The notes beneath the pieces are model-generated. The model searched no databases. It saw only the letters and a program-made list of their open reading frames with translations, and had not been told where the DNA came from. The translations under genes were made by a program, and so were the position numbers. This document shows, one piece after another, positions 6,852-16,889 of a DNA stretch of 64,000 nt (position 1 is its first letter; every line of letters begins with the position of its first letter). The DNA comes from CAYNYM01 sp049366815. Lineage in GTDB: Bacteria; Desulfobacterota; DSM-4660; Desulfatiglandales; HGW-15. The DNA lies in contig JBMNCO010000068.1 in assembly GCA_049366815.1 (NCBI GenBank), positions 1 to 64,000 of the forward strand. The letters are read 5' to 3'.

Positions 6852-9497
6852 TCACTGTGACAGTGATGCTATGATGTCAGGCACCGACTCCAATGCCTTC
6901 CTGAGATTTTCGGGTCGACTCCCGCCTCCCTGGGCCATATCCGGTCGCCCTCCCCCTTTTCCTCCAACCATTTCCGATAACCGGCTGATAATCTGACCGG
7001 CCTTGTACCGATCCTGCAGATCTTGGGTCACAAGGCAGATGAGCAGGGCCTTATCGTCCTTTTTGGCGCCCAGAACGACGATCCCCGATGAAAGCTTTTC
7101 CTTGACGCGGTCGGAAAATTCCCTCAGCTCTTTCGGCGAAACGGCCTCCACCTCCTTTGCCAGGACCTGGAAACCCGATACCTGCCGAGCCCCGGCCAGC
7201 AAATCGCCCGATTGAAAAGAGAGGATTCTGGATTTGAGTCCCTCAATTTCCCTTTCCAGGGCCTTTTGATGTCTGAGAAGGCGTTCCGTCCGATCAATGA
7301 TCTGATCCGGCGCGCTCTTCAAAAGGGAAGACACCGCCTTGAGATCCCGTTCCTGGGACTGGACGCAATCCAGTGCCATTTGACCCGTAAGGGCCTCGAT
7401 GCGACGCAGATTGGCCCCAACGGCACTCTCCGCCACAATCTTGAAGAGGCCGATATCGCCGGTTCGTGAGGTGTGCGTTCCTCCGCACAGTTCCTTGCTC
7501 ACACCGTCTCCGACCTGAACCAGCCTGACCCTTTTCCCGTACCGCTCTTCAAAGATGGCCATGGCACCTGTGCCCATGGCTTCTTCCCTGTCCATCACCG
7601 TGGTGGACAGGGGATGATTATTCCAGATATGGCGGTTGACGATTCCTTCCACCTCCTGGAGTTTTTCCTGGTCCACCTGGGCAAAATGACTGAAGTCGAA
7701 TCGCAGCCGTTCGGGAGAGACCGAGGACCCGGCCTGTTTGACGTGGTCCCCCAGGATCTCCCTCAGGGCGGCGTGGAGGAGGTGGGTGGCCGTGTGATTT
7801 CGCGCCGTTGCCTTCCTCCTTTCTTCATCCACCACAGCCGTGACCGAATCTCCTGAAGACATCACGCCTTCGATGATCTTGCCCTGGTGGACGATAAGAT
7901 CCCGGCCAAACTTCAGAGTCGCCCTGATCTCCATACGCATGGACTCACCCAGGATCCAACCCTGGTCGCCGACCTGACCTCCCGCCTCGCCGTAAAAGGG
8001 CGTACTGTCGAGCAAAACGTCGATCTCCTCCCCTTCCCCGGCCGATTGGACCTCCTCGCCGGCCTTCAAAATGGCCATAACCCTGGCCCCGGAATCGAGT
8101 TTCTCGTAACCCAGAAACCGGCTCCCAAGACCCTCAGAGGTAAGCCTGCGGTAGGCTTCCGGGATTTCCTCTTCTCCACTTCCCTTCCAGGACTCCTGGG
8201 ATTGTCTCCTCTGTCGGGTCATGGCCCCTTCATAGCCTTCCACATCGACCTTCAGGCCCTCTTCTCTTGCCACATCCTGGAGGATATCCACCGAGAGGCC
8301 GTAGGTGTCGTACAGCTTGAAGGCCACTTCCCCCGAAATGGTGTCACGGCCTTTCCCCCTCAAAACATCCATCTCTTCCCGCAGGACATTCATCCCGTAA
8401 TGGAGGGTATCTGCGAAACGTTTTTCCTCGCTTTTTACCACGCCCTCAATAAAACTGCGGGAGGTCACCAGTTCCTGAAAATCCCCGCCCATGAATTCGA
8501 TCACCTGAGCGGCCATGCGATGTAAAAAAGGATCATGGATCCCCAGAACCTGCCCAAAACGAATGGCCCGTCGGATGATGCGCCTCAGGACGTAGCCTCT
8601 GCCTTCGTTGGAAGGCATGACGCCATCGCCGATAAGAAAGGCGGCGGCCCGGGAGTGGTCGGCAATGACCCTGAAAGACACATCCTGACTATTTCCCCCC
8701 CCGTAGCGGTAACCCGATATCTCTTCAATGCCTCGGATAATACCCTTAAAAAGATCCGTATCGTAATTGCTCTTTACCCCCTGAACCACGGCCGCCAGCC
8801 GCTCCAGACCCATACCGGTGTCAATGCTGGGTCGCGGCAGGGGGTGGAGACGGCCCTGGGCATCCCTGTTGAACTGCATGAAGACCAGATTCCAGATCTC
8901 CAGAAATCGGTCGCAGTCGCATCCCGGGCCACAATCGGGTCTGCCGCAGCCGACGGATTCACCCTGATCGATCAGGATCTCGGAACAGGGGCCGCAGGGA
9001 CCCGTGTCGCCCATGGCCCAAAAATTGTCCTTTTCGCCCAGTCGAACAATCCTGTCCGGGGAGAGCCCGATCTTTTTGTGCCAGATTTGGTAGGCCTCAT
9101 CATCATCTTTGTAAACCGACACGTAGAGTTTGTCTTTCGGAACATTGTAACCCTCCGTCAGGAGTTCCCAGCCCCAGGAGATGGCCTCCTCTTTGAAATA
9201 ATCACCAAAGGAGAAATTCCCGAGCATCTCGAAAAAGGTGTGATGCCTGGCCGTATGTCCCACATTTTCGAGATCATTGTGCTTTCCTCCGGCACGGGCA
9301 CATTTCTGAGAGGTCACGGCCCGGGTGTAGGGCCGCTTTTCATCACCCAGAAAGAGACTTTTAAATTGTACCATTCCTGCGTTTGTGAAGAGCAGGGAGG
9401 GATCATCCCTTGGAATCAGGGACGCGCTGTCTACCTTTTCATGCCCTCGTGCCGTAAAAAAATCGAAAAACATCTGTCTGATTTCTCGGAAATCCAT
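6852..9497 (-). CDS. alaS: Alanine-tRNA ligase
   Basis: 881 residues, full length. The N-terminal class II catalytic domain opens MDFREIRQMFFDFF. The editing domain carries the zinc motif HTATH and later CGGTH, and the C-terminal oligomerisation/C-Ala domain ends with the glycine-rich GGKGGGRPDMAQGGG. It charges tRNA-Ala and clears mischarged Ser and Gly. It lies 31 bases after recA on the same strand, a usual pairing in this phylum, with no recX between them. Confidence 0.97.
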   Translation of the reverse strand: MDFREIRQMFFDFFTARGHEKVDSASLIPRDDPSLLFTNAGMVQFKSLFLGDEKRPYTRAVTSQKCARAGGKHNDLENVGHTARHHTFFEMLGNFSFGDYFKEEAISWGWELLTEGYNVPKDKLYVSVYKDDDEAYQIWHKKIGLSPDRIVRLGEKDNFWAMGDTGPCGPCSEILIDQGESVGCGRPDCGPGCDCDRFLEIWNLVFMQFNRDAQGRLHPLPRPSIDTGMGLERLAAVVQGVKSNYDTDLFKGIIRGIEEISGYRYGGGNSQDVSFRVIADHSRAAAFLIGDGVMPSNEGRGYVLRRIIRRAIRFGQVLGIHDPFLHRMAAQVIEFMGGDFQELVTSRSFIEGVVKSEEKRFADTLHYGMNVLREEMDVLRGKGRDTISGEVAFKLYDTYGLSVDILQDVAREEGLKVDVEGYEGAMTRQRRQSQESWKGSGEEEIPEAYRRLTSEGLGSRFLGYEKLDSGARVMAILKAGEEVQSAGEGEEIDVLLDSTPFYGEAGGQVGDQGWILGESMRMEIRATLKFGRDLIVHQGKIIEGVMSSGDSVTAVVDEERRKATARNHTATHLLHAALREILGDHVKQAGSSVSPERLRFDFSHFAQVDQEKLQEVEGIVNRHIWNNHPLSTTVMDREEAMGTGAMAIFEERYGKRVRLVQVGDGVSKELCGGTHTSRTGDIGLFKIVAESAVGANLRRIEALTGQMALDCVQSQERDLKAVSSLLKSAPDQIIDRTERLLRHQKALEREIEGLKSRILSFQSGDLLAGARQVSGFQVLAKEVEAVSPKELREFSDRVKEKLSSGIVVLGAKKDDKALLICLVTQDLQDRYKAGQIISRLSEMVGGKGGGRPDMAQGGGSRPENLRKALESVPDIIASLSQ

Positions 9498-9528
9498 GTA
9501 ATCATCCTCACAAATTCACTCACCTTGA

Positions 9529-10578
9529 TTATTCTTTACCTGCAGGCCTTTCCTGCGCCTGCTCTTCGGCCTTTTCTCCGGACTTTGCCAGCCCGGCCTT
9601 CTCTTTGACCAGCGCCGTAATACGTTCCTTGATATCTGCATTTTCAGCAAGGAAACGCTTGACGTTTTCCCGACCCTGCCCCAGCCTCTCTCCCTCAAAG
9701 GAATACCAGGCACCGCTTTTCTCGACGATCCCCAGGGGAACGCTCAGGTCAAGGAGATCCCCTTCCTTGGAAATGCCTGTGCCGTAAATGATATCGAACT
9801 CGGCCTCTTTGAAGGGCGGGGCGATCTTGTTCTTTACGACCTTTACACGGGTCCTGTTCCCTATGACCTGATCACCCTCCTTGATGGCCCCGATACGGCG
9901 GATGTCCAGCCGTTGTGTGGCATAAAATTTCAAGGCATTGCCACCGGTGGTGGTCTCGGGATTTCCGAACATGACCCCGATTTTCATCCTGATCTGATTA
10001 ATGAAAATGACGCAGGTATGGGATCGGTTGATCGCACCTGTCAGCTTCCTCAGGGCCTGGGACATGAGGCGGGCCTGAAGGCCCACATGCTGGTCCCCCA
10101 TCTCTCCCTCGATTTCCGCCCTGGGCACCAGGGCCGCCACGGAATCGATGATCAAGACATCGATGGCCCCGCTCCTGACCAAGATTTCGGCGATATCCAG
10201 GGCCTGCTCTCCCGTGTCCGGCTGGGAGACCAGAAGGCTATCTACATCCACCCCCAGCCGCCGGGCATAGGATATGTCAAGGGCATGCTCCGCATCCACA
10301 AAGGCCACCACCCCGTCCTGGGTCTGTGCCTCTGCGGCGATATGAAGGGCCAGTGTCGTCTTTCCGGAAGATTCGGGCCCGTATATCTCCACGACCCTAC
10401 CCCTGGGAACCCCGCCGACCCCCAGGGCAATGTCAAGGGCCAGGGATCCGGTGGAGATGGAAGGGATGTCAACGACCGACTCATCGCCCATCTTCATGAT
10501 TGATCCCCGCCCGAATTGTCGCTCGATCTGGGAAATGGCCTGTTCCATGGCTCGTTCCCTGTCCGCTTTTTCTACCAT
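9529..10578 (-). CDS. recA: Recombinase RecA
   Basis: 349 residues. Walker A is GPESSGKT near residue 67, followed by the conserved LIIDSVAALVPRAEIEGEMGD segment and the DNA-binding loop region around INQIRMKIGVMFGNPETTTGG. It forms filaments on single-stranded DNA, exchanges strands and stimulates LexA self-cleavage; lexA is at 52588 in this window. It follows thpR and precedes alaS on the minus strand. No copy of the dyad seen upstream of lexA was found upstream of recA. Confidence 0.97.
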   Translation of the reverse strand: MVEKADRERAMEQAISQIERQFGRGSIMKMGDESVVDIPSISTGSLALDIALGVGGVPRGRVVEIYGPESSGKTTLALHIAAEAQTQDGVVAFVDAEHALDISYARRLGVDVDSLLVSQPDTGEQALDIAEILVRSGAIDVLIIDSVAALVPRAEIEGEMGDQHVGLQARLMSQALRKLTGAINRSHTCVIFINQIRMKIGVMFGNPETTTGGNALKFYATQRLDIRRIGAIKEGDQVIGNRTRVKVVKNKIAPPFKEAEFDIIYGTGISKEGDLLDLSVPLGIVEKSGAWYSFEGERLGQGRENVKRFLAENADIKERITALVKEKAGLAKSGEKAEEQAQERPAGKE

Positions 10579-10704
10579 GCTGCTACCCCCTGTTTGGACA
10601 ATCTAGTTTTATGTGTAATCATCTCTCATGATTCGGCCTGGCCTCGAAGCGAGTCCGGAGATCTCACAAACCCGGCAGGTACTTGCATGAATGATCTCTC
10701 CCGG

Positions 10705-11280
10705 CTATTGTTCCCCTTCGAGCGGCCACGATGCCAGTTTGGTATAGACCGGACCACCAGGATTCAGGGTACTCTTGAAAAGAATCAAACGATCCAGTAG
10801 ACAAGCGGGGCTCCTCACCTCCCGATGGGCCGACAGCAAATCTTCCAGATGTCTTCTGTTTTTTTCGACCTTTCGAAATCTTCCCATAGTCAGATGGGGT
10901 CGAAAGGGCCGCTTTTCTTCTTTTATCCCGAAATCCTTCAAAGCTCTTTGAAGGGCGTCTCTGAATCCGGACAGTCTTCCCAGCTCCCCTTCAAGCCCCA
11001 ACCAGACGACCCGCGGATTGCGAACATTTGGAAAGCAGCCGACCCCGCTCAGGGAAAGGGAAAAGGGGCCGAAACCGGCGCAGATATTTCCAACCGCCTC
11101 TTCAATGGGCCCGAGGTCGTCGGCCTTGATATCGCCCAGAAAAATCATCGTCAAATGAATGTTTCCCTCTTTAACCCATCTGACATCGAGAGGGGCCTTC
11201 CGGAGGGCGCCTGAAACCCGACGGATGACGTTCGCCATCTCGTTTGGCAACTCAAATGCTAGAAAGGAACGGATTTCCAT
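10705..11280 (-). CDS. thpR: RNA 2',3'-cyclic phosphodiesterase (2H family)
   Basis: 191 residues. The two HxT signatures of the 2H phosphoesterases are present: HLTMIFLG near residue 45 and HLTMGRFR near residue 130. The family opens 2',3'-cyclic phosphate ends of RNA and was first known as LigT. The ATG at 11280 is preferred over the TTG just before it; AAGG lies about 8 bases upstream. The start overlaps the end of cinA by 29 bases, which suggests coupling. Confidence 0.88.
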   Translation of the reverse strand: MEIRSFLAFELPNEMANVIRRVSGALRKAPLDVRWVKEGNIHLTMIFLGDIKADDLGPIEEAVGNICAGFGPFSLSLSGVGCFPNVRNPRVVWLGLEGELGRLSGFRDALQRALKDFGIKEEKRPFRPHLTMGRFRKVEKNRRHLEDLLSAHREVRSPACLLDRLILFKSTLNPGGPVYTKLASWPLEGEQ

Positions 11281-12508
11281 CAAGGTACCTTCTGACCCAG
11301 TCCAGAGCCATCATGGCCGAATTTTGCTTGATCTGGCTTCGGGTGCCCCAGAAACGGTATTTTTGGGCAAACAACTTCTCCCCCCGGGCCAGGGAGATGT
11401 GGACCGTGCCCACGGGCTTTTCTCTGGTTCCACCGTCAGGCCCTGCTATCCCTGTGACCGCGAGGCCGAGGTCTGTTTTCATCCTTTCTCTGACACCCCG
11501 GGCCATTTCCCTGGCGGTCTCATTGCTGACGGCCCCGAATCCGGCAATGGTCTCAGGGGAGACGTTGATCAGATCCACCTTGGCCTCGTTGCTATAGACC
11601 ATCACGCCGCCCTTAAAATAGGAGGAGCTGCCCGGTACATTGGTCAAGAGATTGCCGATAAGCCCGCCGGTGCAGGATTCCGCCACGGCAATGCTGAGAT
11701 TTTGCTCCCTGAGCATCCCCCCCACAACTTCCTCCATGGTCTGATTCCCGGAACAAAAGACGTGAGGCCCAAGTATTTTGCATATCTCCCTTTCCATCTC
11801 GTCCAGTTGGAGGGTCACCGTGGGCTCGTCCTTCCCCCTGAGGCCCAGGGTGATATGATTCTCGGGAAAATGGGGATAAAAACCCAGAATCACATCATGG
11901 GTGTGACTGAGCAGTTCCTTCAATATGTCCGCAATGCGCGGCTCGTTTATCCCATAGAGTTTCAGAATGCGTTGTCGCAGGACGGGCAGGGTCTCGTATT
12001 GGGACAAAATCTCGGGGATGACGAATTTGTCCATCAAAAAACGCATCTGCTCCGGGACTCCGGGAAGAAAATAGAGCCGGACGCGATCCTCCGATAGCGA
12101 AAAGCCGCAAAAGTTCCCATTGGGATTCAGGATCCTTGAGCCCTCAGGCATCCAGGCCATTTTCTCCAGGGCCGGTGAGAGAGCGATCCCCCGGGCCTTT
12201 ACGTAGACCTGGATCTGCCGGAACATCTTCTCATCGAGACACAGGGGTCTGTTCAAGGCATCGGCCACGGTGCGGCAGGTTATATCATCCTCAGTAGACC
12301 CGAGCCCGCCCGTGATAATAACAAACCGCGAACACCTGATCGCCTCGGTAAGGGCCTTTGACATCCTGTCAGGGTCATCACCCACGGTCGTGATGCGCGT
12401 CACCTTCAAGCCTGATGCGGTCAGTCTCCCAGCGGCATACCAGGCATTCAGATCCAGGGTCCTGCCCGAGACCAGTTCGTTTCCAACGGTTATAATCTCT
12501 CCGTACAT
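11252..12508 (-). CDS. cinA: CinA-family protein (nicotinamide-nucleotide amidohydrolase)
   Basis: 418 residues. The N-terminal MoCF-like domain opens MYGEIITVGNELVSG and has TGGLGSTEDD. The C-terminal CinA domain has AVAESCTGGLIGNLLTNVPG and GIAGPDGGT. The C-terminal domain deamidates NMN in the pyridine-nucleotide salvage cycle. The start at 12508 follows the family pattern; a longer frame would overlap pgpA. The pgpA-cinA-thpR-recA order is common in this phylum. Confidence 0.92.
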   Translation of the reverse strand: MYGEIITVGNELVSGRTLDLNAWYAAGRLTASGLKVTRITTVGDDPDRMSKALTEAIRCSRFVIITGGLGSTEDDITCRTVADALNRPLCLDEKMFRQIQVYVKARGIALSPALEKMAWMPEGSRILNPNGNFCGFSLSEDRVRLYFLPGVPEQMRFLMDKFVIPEILSQYETLPVLRQRILKLYGINEPRIADILKELLSHTHDVILGFYPHFPENHITLGLRGKDEPTVTLQLDEMEREICKILGPHVFCSGNQTMEEVVGGMLREQNLSIAVAESCTGGLIGNLLTNVPGSSSYFKGGVMVYSNEAKVDLINVSPETIAGFGAVSNETAREMARGVRERMKTDLGLAVTGIAGPDGGTREKPVGTVHISLARGEKLFAQKYRFWGTRSQIKQNSAMMALDWVRRYLDGNPFLSSI

Positions 12509-12531
12509 AGCCCAATGACCCCAAGGAGACG

Positions 12532-13044
12532 TCAAGCATTGAGAAGCAGGAGGCACGCCCTCAAGGCCAGATTGGCATAGAACCCGGCCATGAGATCGTC
12601 CAGGACAATACCCACTCCCCCCCCTATCCGTTCAAGCCGTCCTGCCGGGAAAGGCTTGAGAATATCAAAAAGCCTGAAGAGGATGAATCCCAGGACCAGG
12701 CTGAACCAGGACAGGGGCAACAGAAAAAAGGTCAGCAGCAACCCGGCTACCTCGTCTATGACCACTTCTTGAGGATCCGGCCGACCCAGGATCTTTTCCG
12801 TCCGATCAGATACCCAGACGGCAATCAAGATAAAGGCCCCTAGGCCGAGGGCGTAAAAAAGCGGCTTGAAAGACTGCGCTCCCAGTACGAGGGGCACGGC
12901 CCCCAGTGTCCCGAAGGTTCCGGGCGCCTTGGGGAAAAGACCCGTGCCGAACCAGCTTGAGAGCCACAATGCCGCTTTCCCCGGATAAGCCTCTTTTTCA
13001 AGGGCCTTGCGGAAATTCAAACTATCAAATTGACGTTCAGACAT
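12532..13044 (-). CDS. pgpA: Phosphatidylglycerophosphatase A
   Basis: 170 residues with GLFPKAPGTFGTLGAVPL at the front and VVIDEVAGLLLTFF in the middle, both family signatures, plus several membrane helices. It removes phosphate from phosphatidylglycerol phosphate at the inner membrane. An in-frame TTG at 13059 overlapping the larC stop is possible, but the ATG at 13044 fits better. A GGAGAGG lies about 15 bases upstream, rather far, so the start is not certain. Confidence 0.9.
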   Translation of the reverse strand: MSERQFDSLNFRKALEKEAYPGKAALWLSSWFGTGLFPKAPGTFGTLGAVPLVLGAQSFKPLFYALGLGAFILIAVWVSDRTEKILGRPDPQEVVIDEVAGLLLTFFLLPLSWFSLVLGFILFRLFDILKPFPAGRLERIGGGVGIVLDDLMAGFYANLALRACLLLLNA

Positions 13045-13055
13045 CAAGAAAGTTG

Positions 13056-14240
13056 TCAACCTCTCCGTGTCCCTTGCCGATGTGCCAGGGACAGGACCCA
13101 GCCATAGACATCCTTTAGAGGAACTTGCCTCTCCTTTGCGACACGTTGACAGGCCTCATATTCCGGCAGCAAAAATGAGGTCCCGTCCGGACGGTCCACT
13201 TTTTTCACAGTCAATTTTCCCCAGGGACTGTCCACTTCCGCGGATGAGCGCGGGAGGATCCTGCGCTGGATATGTTGAAAGCGGATGCCCAAGGTCGTGC
13301 TCTCCCTGAAAAGGACATCCATCAATCGATCCCTATGCTCCGGCCTTCCAAGGACCTGCACAAGGATACCCGGGCGATTTTTTTTCATGTATGTGGGACA
13401 GAACAGGACATCCAGTGCCCCCGCATCAAAGAGTTGATCCATTAAAAAGCCGAGCCACTCCGGATGGGCATCGTCCAGGTTGGCCTCCAGTTGGACGACG
13501 ACATCACCCTGCCGCTCCGTCAGGTCACGGCCCGTGATAATTCGAAGAAGATTAGGCCTGTCCGGCAGGTGTCGGGTGCCGACCCCGTAACCCACACGAT
13601 CAACCCGCATGGCGGGCACCGGGCCGAAGGAAGCGGAAAGGGCCTTGGCAAGAGCAGCCCCTGTGGGTGTGACAAGTTCATGGGACAGGCCGGAGGCGTA
13701 GACCGGGACATCTTTTAAGAGTGCCAAGGTGGCTGGTGCCGGGACAGGGATTCGTCCGTGTTCCGTCTCTATGAACCCGGATCCAAGGGGCAAGGGGGAG
13801 ACGATCAGAGAATCAAGTCCAAGGGACGACAGGCCGAACACGGAACCTGCAATGTCTATGATGGAATCCACGGCACCCACCTCGTGGAAGTGAATCTCGT
13901 CGACGGACCGATTGTGTATCTTGGCCTCCTCCCGGGCGATCATCTCAAATATATGAACACTCTTTTCCCGAGTCTCCCGGCCCAAGCCGCTTTGTGAAAG
14001 GATCTTCCGGATGTCCTCCAGTCCCCTGCGGGGCTGAGACCGACTTTCCACGTTGACCACAAACCGGGTCCCTGAGAGGTGGCCCCTCTCTTCCCTGCTC
14101 ATCTGCAGGCTGTATCCGTCAAGGGGAAGGGAAGCCAAGGCAGACTTCAATTCTTCAAAGGATAACCCGACGTCCAGAAGGGCACCCAGAAACATGTCAC
14201 CGCTGATGCCGGAAAAGCAGTCAAGATAGGCTATTTTCAA
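13056..14240 (-). CDS. larC: Nickel-pincer cofactor biosynthesis protein LarC
   Basis: 394 residues beginning KIAYLDCFSGISGDMFLGALL, the LarC/DUF111 opening. LarC inserts nickel into the pyridinium pincer cofactor used by lactate racemase and related enzymes. The family start falls on a TTG at 14240, with GGGGAGG 7 bases upstream and no ATG nearby, so TTG initiation is likely. The gene is one continuous frame, unlike the frameshifted larC1/C2 of some lactobacilli. LarB and LarE are not in the window. Confidence 0.9.
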   Translation of the reverse strand: MKIAYLDCFSGISGDMFLGALLDVGLSFEELKSALASLPLDGYSLQMSREERGHLSGTRFVVNVESRSQPRRGLEDIRKILSQSGLGRETREKSVHIFEMIAREEAKIHNRSVDEIHFHEVGAVDSIIDIAGSVFGLSSLGLDSLIVSPLPLGSGFIETEHGRIPVPAPATLALLKDVPVYASGLSHELVTPTGAALAKALSASFGPVPAMRVDRVGYGVGTRHLPDRPNLLRIITGRDLTERQGDVVVQLEANLDDAHPEWLGFLMDQLFDAGALDVLFCPTYMKKNRPGILVQVLGRPEHRDRLMDVLFRESTTLGIRFQHIQRRILPRSSAEVDSPWGKLTVKKVDRPDGTSFLLPEYEACQRVAKERQVPLKDVYGWVLSLAHRQGTRRG

Positions 14241-14386
14241 ATGGATCCTCCCCTGCGCCGCCCTGTGCAGACATCCGGCAGGACATCGCCGCACGAAGAC
14301 AACGCTTTTTTGCAATGATTCAAAGCCTTTTAACAACGCGCCCAGGCCATGTCAACCGAGGAATTGACAGGATCCCGAACGGCACC

Positions 14387-15352
14387 TCACAAGCTGAGCC
14401 CCCCGCCTGGGTTTCCGGAAAAGGGTTGAGAACAGCCAAAATCAGGCATGAACCCATTAGAGGGTTCCTCTTCTGCATCACCATGACGGAGGAACTGGAC
14501 AAAGAGGCGATCGAAGCCCAGTTCCATGGCATGCCCATACACCCTGTCAAACTCATCCTGGGTGAGAAACCGGCCCAGAGAACCCTTGTTCCGGGGCGAT
14601 ATGGGTGTGTACTGCGACATCAGGCTGAGGGGCAGCCGGGGACCGAATTCCAGAAAAAGACTGGTAAGTGCGTCGATGGAGTTTTGCGTTTCTCCCGGGA
14701 GTATGAGGTGACGTACCAGGACCCCTTGTTGTGCGATATCCCGGCCCTTGTCAAAGGAATCGAGGAAGCCCTTCTGTCTGATCATTTCAGCAATGGCCTC
14801 AAGGGCCACTTCCGGATAGTCACGGCAGTTTGACAGCCTTTTGGAGAGTGAGGCATCCGCATATTTGAAATCTGCCAGATAGATGTCTGCATAGTCCCGG
14901 GCCATATCGAGCATGGCCCTGGCCTGGTAACCTGAAAGGTTGAGGACGACGGGAAGCGCATGTCCCTTCTTTTTGAGAAGAGAGACCAACACGGCGGCAT
15001 GGGGGAAAAAGTGATCCGGTGTCACGAGATTGAGGTTGTGTACGCGATGCCTCCGGATCATATCCTCCACACGCTCGATCAATGCCCCGACGGGTAGGGC
15101 CCGTCCCATTCCGCCCCAGGAAATCTGATGGTTCTGGCAATAGGAGCACCGGAGGGAACATCCCGAGAAAAAGACGGTGCCCGATCCGCGATCTCCGGAA
15201 ATCGGAGGCTCCTCCCCGAAATGAGGGCCCACGTAGGCCACTCGGAGTTCACTGCTCTCTCTGCAATAGCCGCTCTCCCCCTTTTGATTCCGGTTCGCCC
15301 CGCAGGCCCTCGGGCACAACCGGCAATTTTCATAGAGTGCCATATGGTCCAT
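14387..15352 (-). CDS. Radical SAM protein, PflX-like (COG1313)
   Basis: 321 residues. An N-terminal Cys-rich part (CRLCPRACGANR, GESGYC) precedes the radical SAM motif CSLRCSYC. This arrangement is typical of the PflX group, which resembles pyruvate formate-lyase activating enzymes but has no settled substrate. LHLP-type features such as VRHLILPGETQNSIDAL are also present. It lies about 150 bases upstream of larC on the same strand. The start MDHMAL is accepted; the third-residue ATG is possible. Confidence 0.82.
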   Translation of the reverse strand: MDHMALYENCRLCPRACGANRNQKGESGYCRESSELRVAYVGPHFGEEPPISGDRGSGTVFFSGCSLRCSYCQNHQISWGGMGRALPVGALIERVEDMIRRHRVHNLNLVTPDHFFPHAAVLVSLLKKKGHALPVVLNLSGYQARAMLDMARDYADIYLADFKYADASLSKRLSNCRDYPEVALEAIAEMIRQKGFLDSFDKGRDIAQQGVLVRHLILPGETQNSIDALTSLFLEFGPRLPLSLMSQYTPISPRNKGSLGRFLTQDEFDRVYGHAMELGFDRLFVQFLRHGDAEEEPSNGFMPDFGCSQPFSGNPGGGLSL

Positions 15353-15758
15353 ATTTCATATCCTATCCCCGGATCACCTTTTGTGCCATCCGCAAGCGTC
15401 AAGGCGGGGTTCCTTTTTAAAAGGCAGTGGATTATAGCATGGGACGGGAAAATGGTCACCCCAGGAGCGTCCAATAAAAATTCGATTTAAAATCAAGCAA
15501 ATAATCCATTAAACTCCCTTTTTAAAGAAGAATTTGTTTATGTGCGCGACATCCGCATATTGCCATTCGAATCCTGATGAGGCATGATGCTCTTGGAATA
15601 CAAGGTGGGGATTCCCCTCGAAGACCCTCCCATCAGCACCTGCGATACATTGACAGCAGACAATTTTGAAAGGTTACGGGGCTGGAATCCGGGAGTCCGG
15701 AGGAGGCGTTATCCGAAATCTTGGAATCTCCGATCAAATACGATGAATGGTGATAAAT
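15353..15758. other. Divergent intergenic region without a recognisable gene
   Basis: It lies between the divergent radical SAM and SDR genes. It is AT-rich near 15470-15550, so it should hold promoters both ways, but no pair of good boxes could be assigned. No gene remnant was seen. Confidence 0.35.
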
Positions 15759-16640
15759 ATGGAAAAGACACTGGAGAAAAAAGTCGCGGTTATTACAGGG
15801 GCCGGACGAGGTATCGGCCGGGCTATGGCCCTCCGGTTGGCCCAAAAGGGTGCAAAGGTCGTGGTCAATGATTACGGTGTGGGTCCTGACGGCCGTGGCT
15901 CGGCCCCCGGGTTGGCCGAGGATGTTGCGGAGGAAATCGTAAATGCCGGTGGAGAGGCCGTCTCCAATGGAGATTCGGTCGCGACAAAGGAAGGGGGAAA
16001 CCGTATCATAGGGACCGCCCTCAAGGCCTTCGGCGGCATCGATATCCTTGTCAACAATGCCGGCATTGTTGTGGACAGGATGATATTCAATCTCACGGAA
16101 CAGGACTGGGACCTCGTAGTGAAGGTCAATCTCTACGGCCATTATTTCTGCACACGACCCGCGACGCAAGCGATGCGTCAACAGAGGTCTGGAAGAATCA
16201 TCAACATGTCTTCGGGCGCCGGACTGGGAAAGACCATCGGATGTGCCAACTATGCTGCGGCCAAGGAAGGCGTCATAGGTTTTACAAGGGCGGTGGCCAG
16301 GGACATGTTAAAATACGGGGTGACCTGTAACGCCATCCGCCCCCTGGCCCTCACACGTCATTTTGATGAAGACCGAAAACAGGCCTGGCTGCGGCAGGGA
16401 AAGACAAGCGAAGTGGAAGAAATGGAAAATTCCAGACCGGAAGACGTTGCAGACTTTGTATGTTATCTTGCCTCGGATGAGGCCGGCTACATCACGGGCC
16501 GCACTTTTTATGTCGGTGGGGGCATGATCAGTCTCTATTCCGAGCCCGAGAGGATTGCCACCATCCGCAGAGAGAACACCTGGACTGAAGAGACCCTGCA
16601 GCAGACGGTTCCCGGGCTGCTTGGAAGCCTCTCAATGTGA
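15759..16640 (+). CDS. Short-chain dehydrogenase/reductase (SDR)
   Basis: 293 residues. Cofactor motif TGAGRGIGRA, NNAG at the core, the catalytic Ser in INMSSGAG and the Tyr-Lys pair in YAAAKEG are all present. The Asp ending the second strand (VVVNDYG) suggests NAD(H). The insertion after it and the long C-terminal tail resemble the 3-hydroxyacyl-CoA dehydrogenase part of multifunctional enzyme type 2, so a hydroxyacyl-CoA substrate is possible but not shown. The ATG at 15759 is taken as start; one at 15747 is in frame. The ribosome site is weak. Confidence 0.82.
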   Translation: MEKTLEKKVAVITGAGRGIGRAMALRLAQKGAKVVVNDYGVGPDGRGSAPGLAEDVAEEIVNAGGEAVSNGDSVATKEGGNRIIGTALKAFGGIDILVNNAGIVVDRMIFNLTEQDWDLVVKVNLYGHYFCTRPATQAMRQQRSGRIINMSSGAGLGKTIGCANYAAAKEGVIGFTRAVARDMLKYGVTCNAIRPLALTRHFDEDRKQAWLRQGKTSEVEEMENSRPEDVADFVCYLASDEAGYITGRTFYVGGGMISLYSEPERIATIRRENTWTEETLQQTVPGLLGSLSM

Positions 16641-16889
16641 AGGGCGGGGCTTCCTGAAAATAATCGGGACAGGCGAAATCCTGACCGGACACCCTTGAAT
16701 GCCGGCAGAGAGGCTCAAATAATTGCTTGATTAATCGGATTCAATATCCTAAACAGATCTTTCTGTGGAATCCCCTGAAGGCGTGAGGGTGTAACCAGTG
16801 GACACAGGGAGGGTCTCGCTTCGAGATCACGAGAGCCGTTCTCTGTACTTGCGACAAGTATCCTATGACAAGATGAGGAGGAGGTTCAG

